The translations under genes were made by a program, and so were the position numbers. Under the pieces are notes generated by a model, which saw only the letters and a program-made list of their open reading frames with translations, searched no databases and was not told the origin of the DNA. Shown here in pieces: positions 62,850-64,000 of a DNA stretch of 64,000 nucleotides. The stretch comes from Lactifluus volemus (lineage: Eukaryota > Basidiomycota > Agaricomycetes > Russulales > Russulaceae): positions 62,001 through 126,000 of the forward strand of contig WTXI01000090.1 in assembly GCA_022376515.1 (NCBI GenBank), in the 5' to 3' direction. Within the stretch, counting starts at the first letter, position 1; each line of letters opens with the position of its first letter.

Positions 62850-64000
62850 ATGAGCAAACTGAACGCATCTGCTTTCGAGTTCGTTCCAGGTAAAAGGTTT
62901 GCTCCTCAACAACAACCGCTTCCATCTTCTTTCGCCGCTCGCCCTGAAGAGTCAGATGCACCTCCTCCTGCCCCTCCACCAACGATCAGCTTGAACATCG
63001 GTGGATCAAAGCCTGCCCCAGCAACACCACCACCTCCCGCTCGGGAACCAGAGCCACCTCGTGTCCCATCAGTCGTTTCCCCACCCGCACCGAAGCCACA
63101 GCCTCAACATACCAAAGGTGTTCCCTCGTCTTCATCCTCCACACCCTCCCGCACGCCTGGAAATGCATCCCCTGCACCACCCTCTGGCACATCATCGTCC
63201 AAAACCTTCACAATGGGTCGCGCAAAGACTGACACGGCAGCAGTGGCACAGGAGGTGGCAGCAGTCGCTGATCGGGAAGTGTTGGATGATCTATTTGGTG
63301 ATAGTGCGTTGATCCCCTGTTTGACACACGTCCTTTTTCTCTAACCAGCGTGTGTGTGCAGTTAAAGAACATCTGAATATCGTCTTTGTTGGCCACGTCG
63401 ATGCGGGTAAAAGTACGATGGGCGGGAATATTCTCTATCTATGCGGAACGGTCGATAAGCGCACGATGGAGAAGCTCGAACGCGAGGCGAAGGAAGCCGG
63501 TCGGGAGACCTGGTACCTCTCTTGGGCGCTAGACTCGACGCCTCAGGAACGTTCCAAGGGAAAGACGGTCGAAGTCGGCCGCGCGTACTTTGAGACCAAC
63601 GCCCGTCGGTACACGATCCTAGATGCCCCGGGTCACAAGACCTTCGTTCCCTCCATGATCTCCGGGGCCGCTCAGGCCGACGTCGCGCTCCTTGTCATCT
63701 CCGCGCGTAAGGGCGAGTTTGAGACCGGATTTGAGAGGGGAGGCCAGACCCGCGAGCACATCACGCTCGTCAAGACCGCAGGCGTGAACAAGATCGTCGT
63801 GGTGATAAATAAGATGGACGACTCTACGGTCAAGTGGGAAAAGGCGCGATACGAGGAGATCAAGGAGAAGTTGATGCCCTTTTTGCGTGGTGCTAGCTTT
63901 AACCTCAAGACGGATGTGTCCTGGGTGCCTGTATCTGCATACACGGGTGCTAACCTCAAGGAACGCGTTAACAAGTCCCTCTGTGCTTGGTGGGAGTGCG
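62850..64000 (+). CDS. SUP35: Translation termination factor eRF3 (Sup35), 5' part
   Basis: GTPase that works with eRF1 to release nascent chains. Exon 1 62850-63303, exon 2 from 63362, cut by the window end. The ATG at 62850 gives MSKLNASAFEFVPGKRF, with the PAM2 consensus LN..A.EF.P that binds the MLLE domain of poly(A)-binding protein. A Pro/Ser-rich spacer follows, without yeast-type Gln/Asn repeats. The GTPase domain begins IKEHLNIVFVGHVDAGKST (G1); then GKTVEVG (G2), DAPGHKTFVPSMISGAAQAD (G3) and VVINKMDD (G4). The first block IVFVGHVDAGKST plus KRTMEKLEREAKEAGR separates it from eEF1A and fits eRF3. Confidence 0.93.

Overview
The window looks like Agaricomycete (mushroom-forming basidiomycete) nuclear DNA. 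The genes carry many 45-65 bp GT-AG introns. The core genes are fungal: eRF3, TFIIIA, eIF3m and UPF0652. The accessory genes are families typical of Agaricomycetes: DUF6535 membrane proteins, atypical kinase-like proteins with an HRDCT.N catalytic loop, and GH15 glucoamylase with CBM20. No prokaryotic signals were seen. All gene models come from reading the sequence; no search was run.

Layout. At 0.85-2.2 kb there is a frameshifted kinase-like gene. From 2.6 to about 17.8 kb lies a tandem segmental duplication of a DUF6535 gene plus a glucoamylase. The left unit (2583-11003) ends inside a glucoamylase exon, so that copy lacks its 5' exons. It is further broken by a 2.6-kb poly(A)-tailed Tad1-like LINE with a 13-bp target duplication. 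The right unit carries the full glucoamylase.

From 18.04 to 33.40 kb is a three-level nest of mobile DNA. A 5'-truncated LINE (14-bp target duplication, poly(A) tail) is split by a 14.9-kb element. That element has hAT-type inverted ends (TAGTGTTGTCA...) and a perfect 8-bp duplication (CCGTAGAC). It carries pieces of host genes: an Argonaute relic, an I/LWEQ (Sla2-type) actin-binding fragment, and two broken copies of part of a fungal fatty acid synthase, one interrupted by a fragment of a protease-like gene. Introns are retained, so capture was at DNA level. A second, 3.3-kb hAT with a largely readable transposase and its own 8-bp duplication (GTGAAGCG) sits inside it. This large gene-fragment-carrying hAT element is the most notable object in the window.

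From 35 to 53.3 kb there is a minus-strand array in which DUF6535 genes alternate with kinase-like genes: DUF6535-B1, kinase relic, kinase, DUF6535-B2, kinase, DUF6535-B3, relics, DUF6535-A3. The 0.85-5.9 kb interval shows the same pairing. The repeated linkage suggests tandem expansion of a two-gene unit, but no function can be read from the sequence.

From 55.4 kb to the end the DNA turns into compact conserved housekeeping sequence: a short-chain dehydrogenase (divergent from) UPF0652 B-box protein, (convergent with) eIF3m, (divergent from) TFIIIA, then eRF3/Sup35 cut by the window edge. These supply translation initiation, 5S rRNA transcription and translation termination functions.
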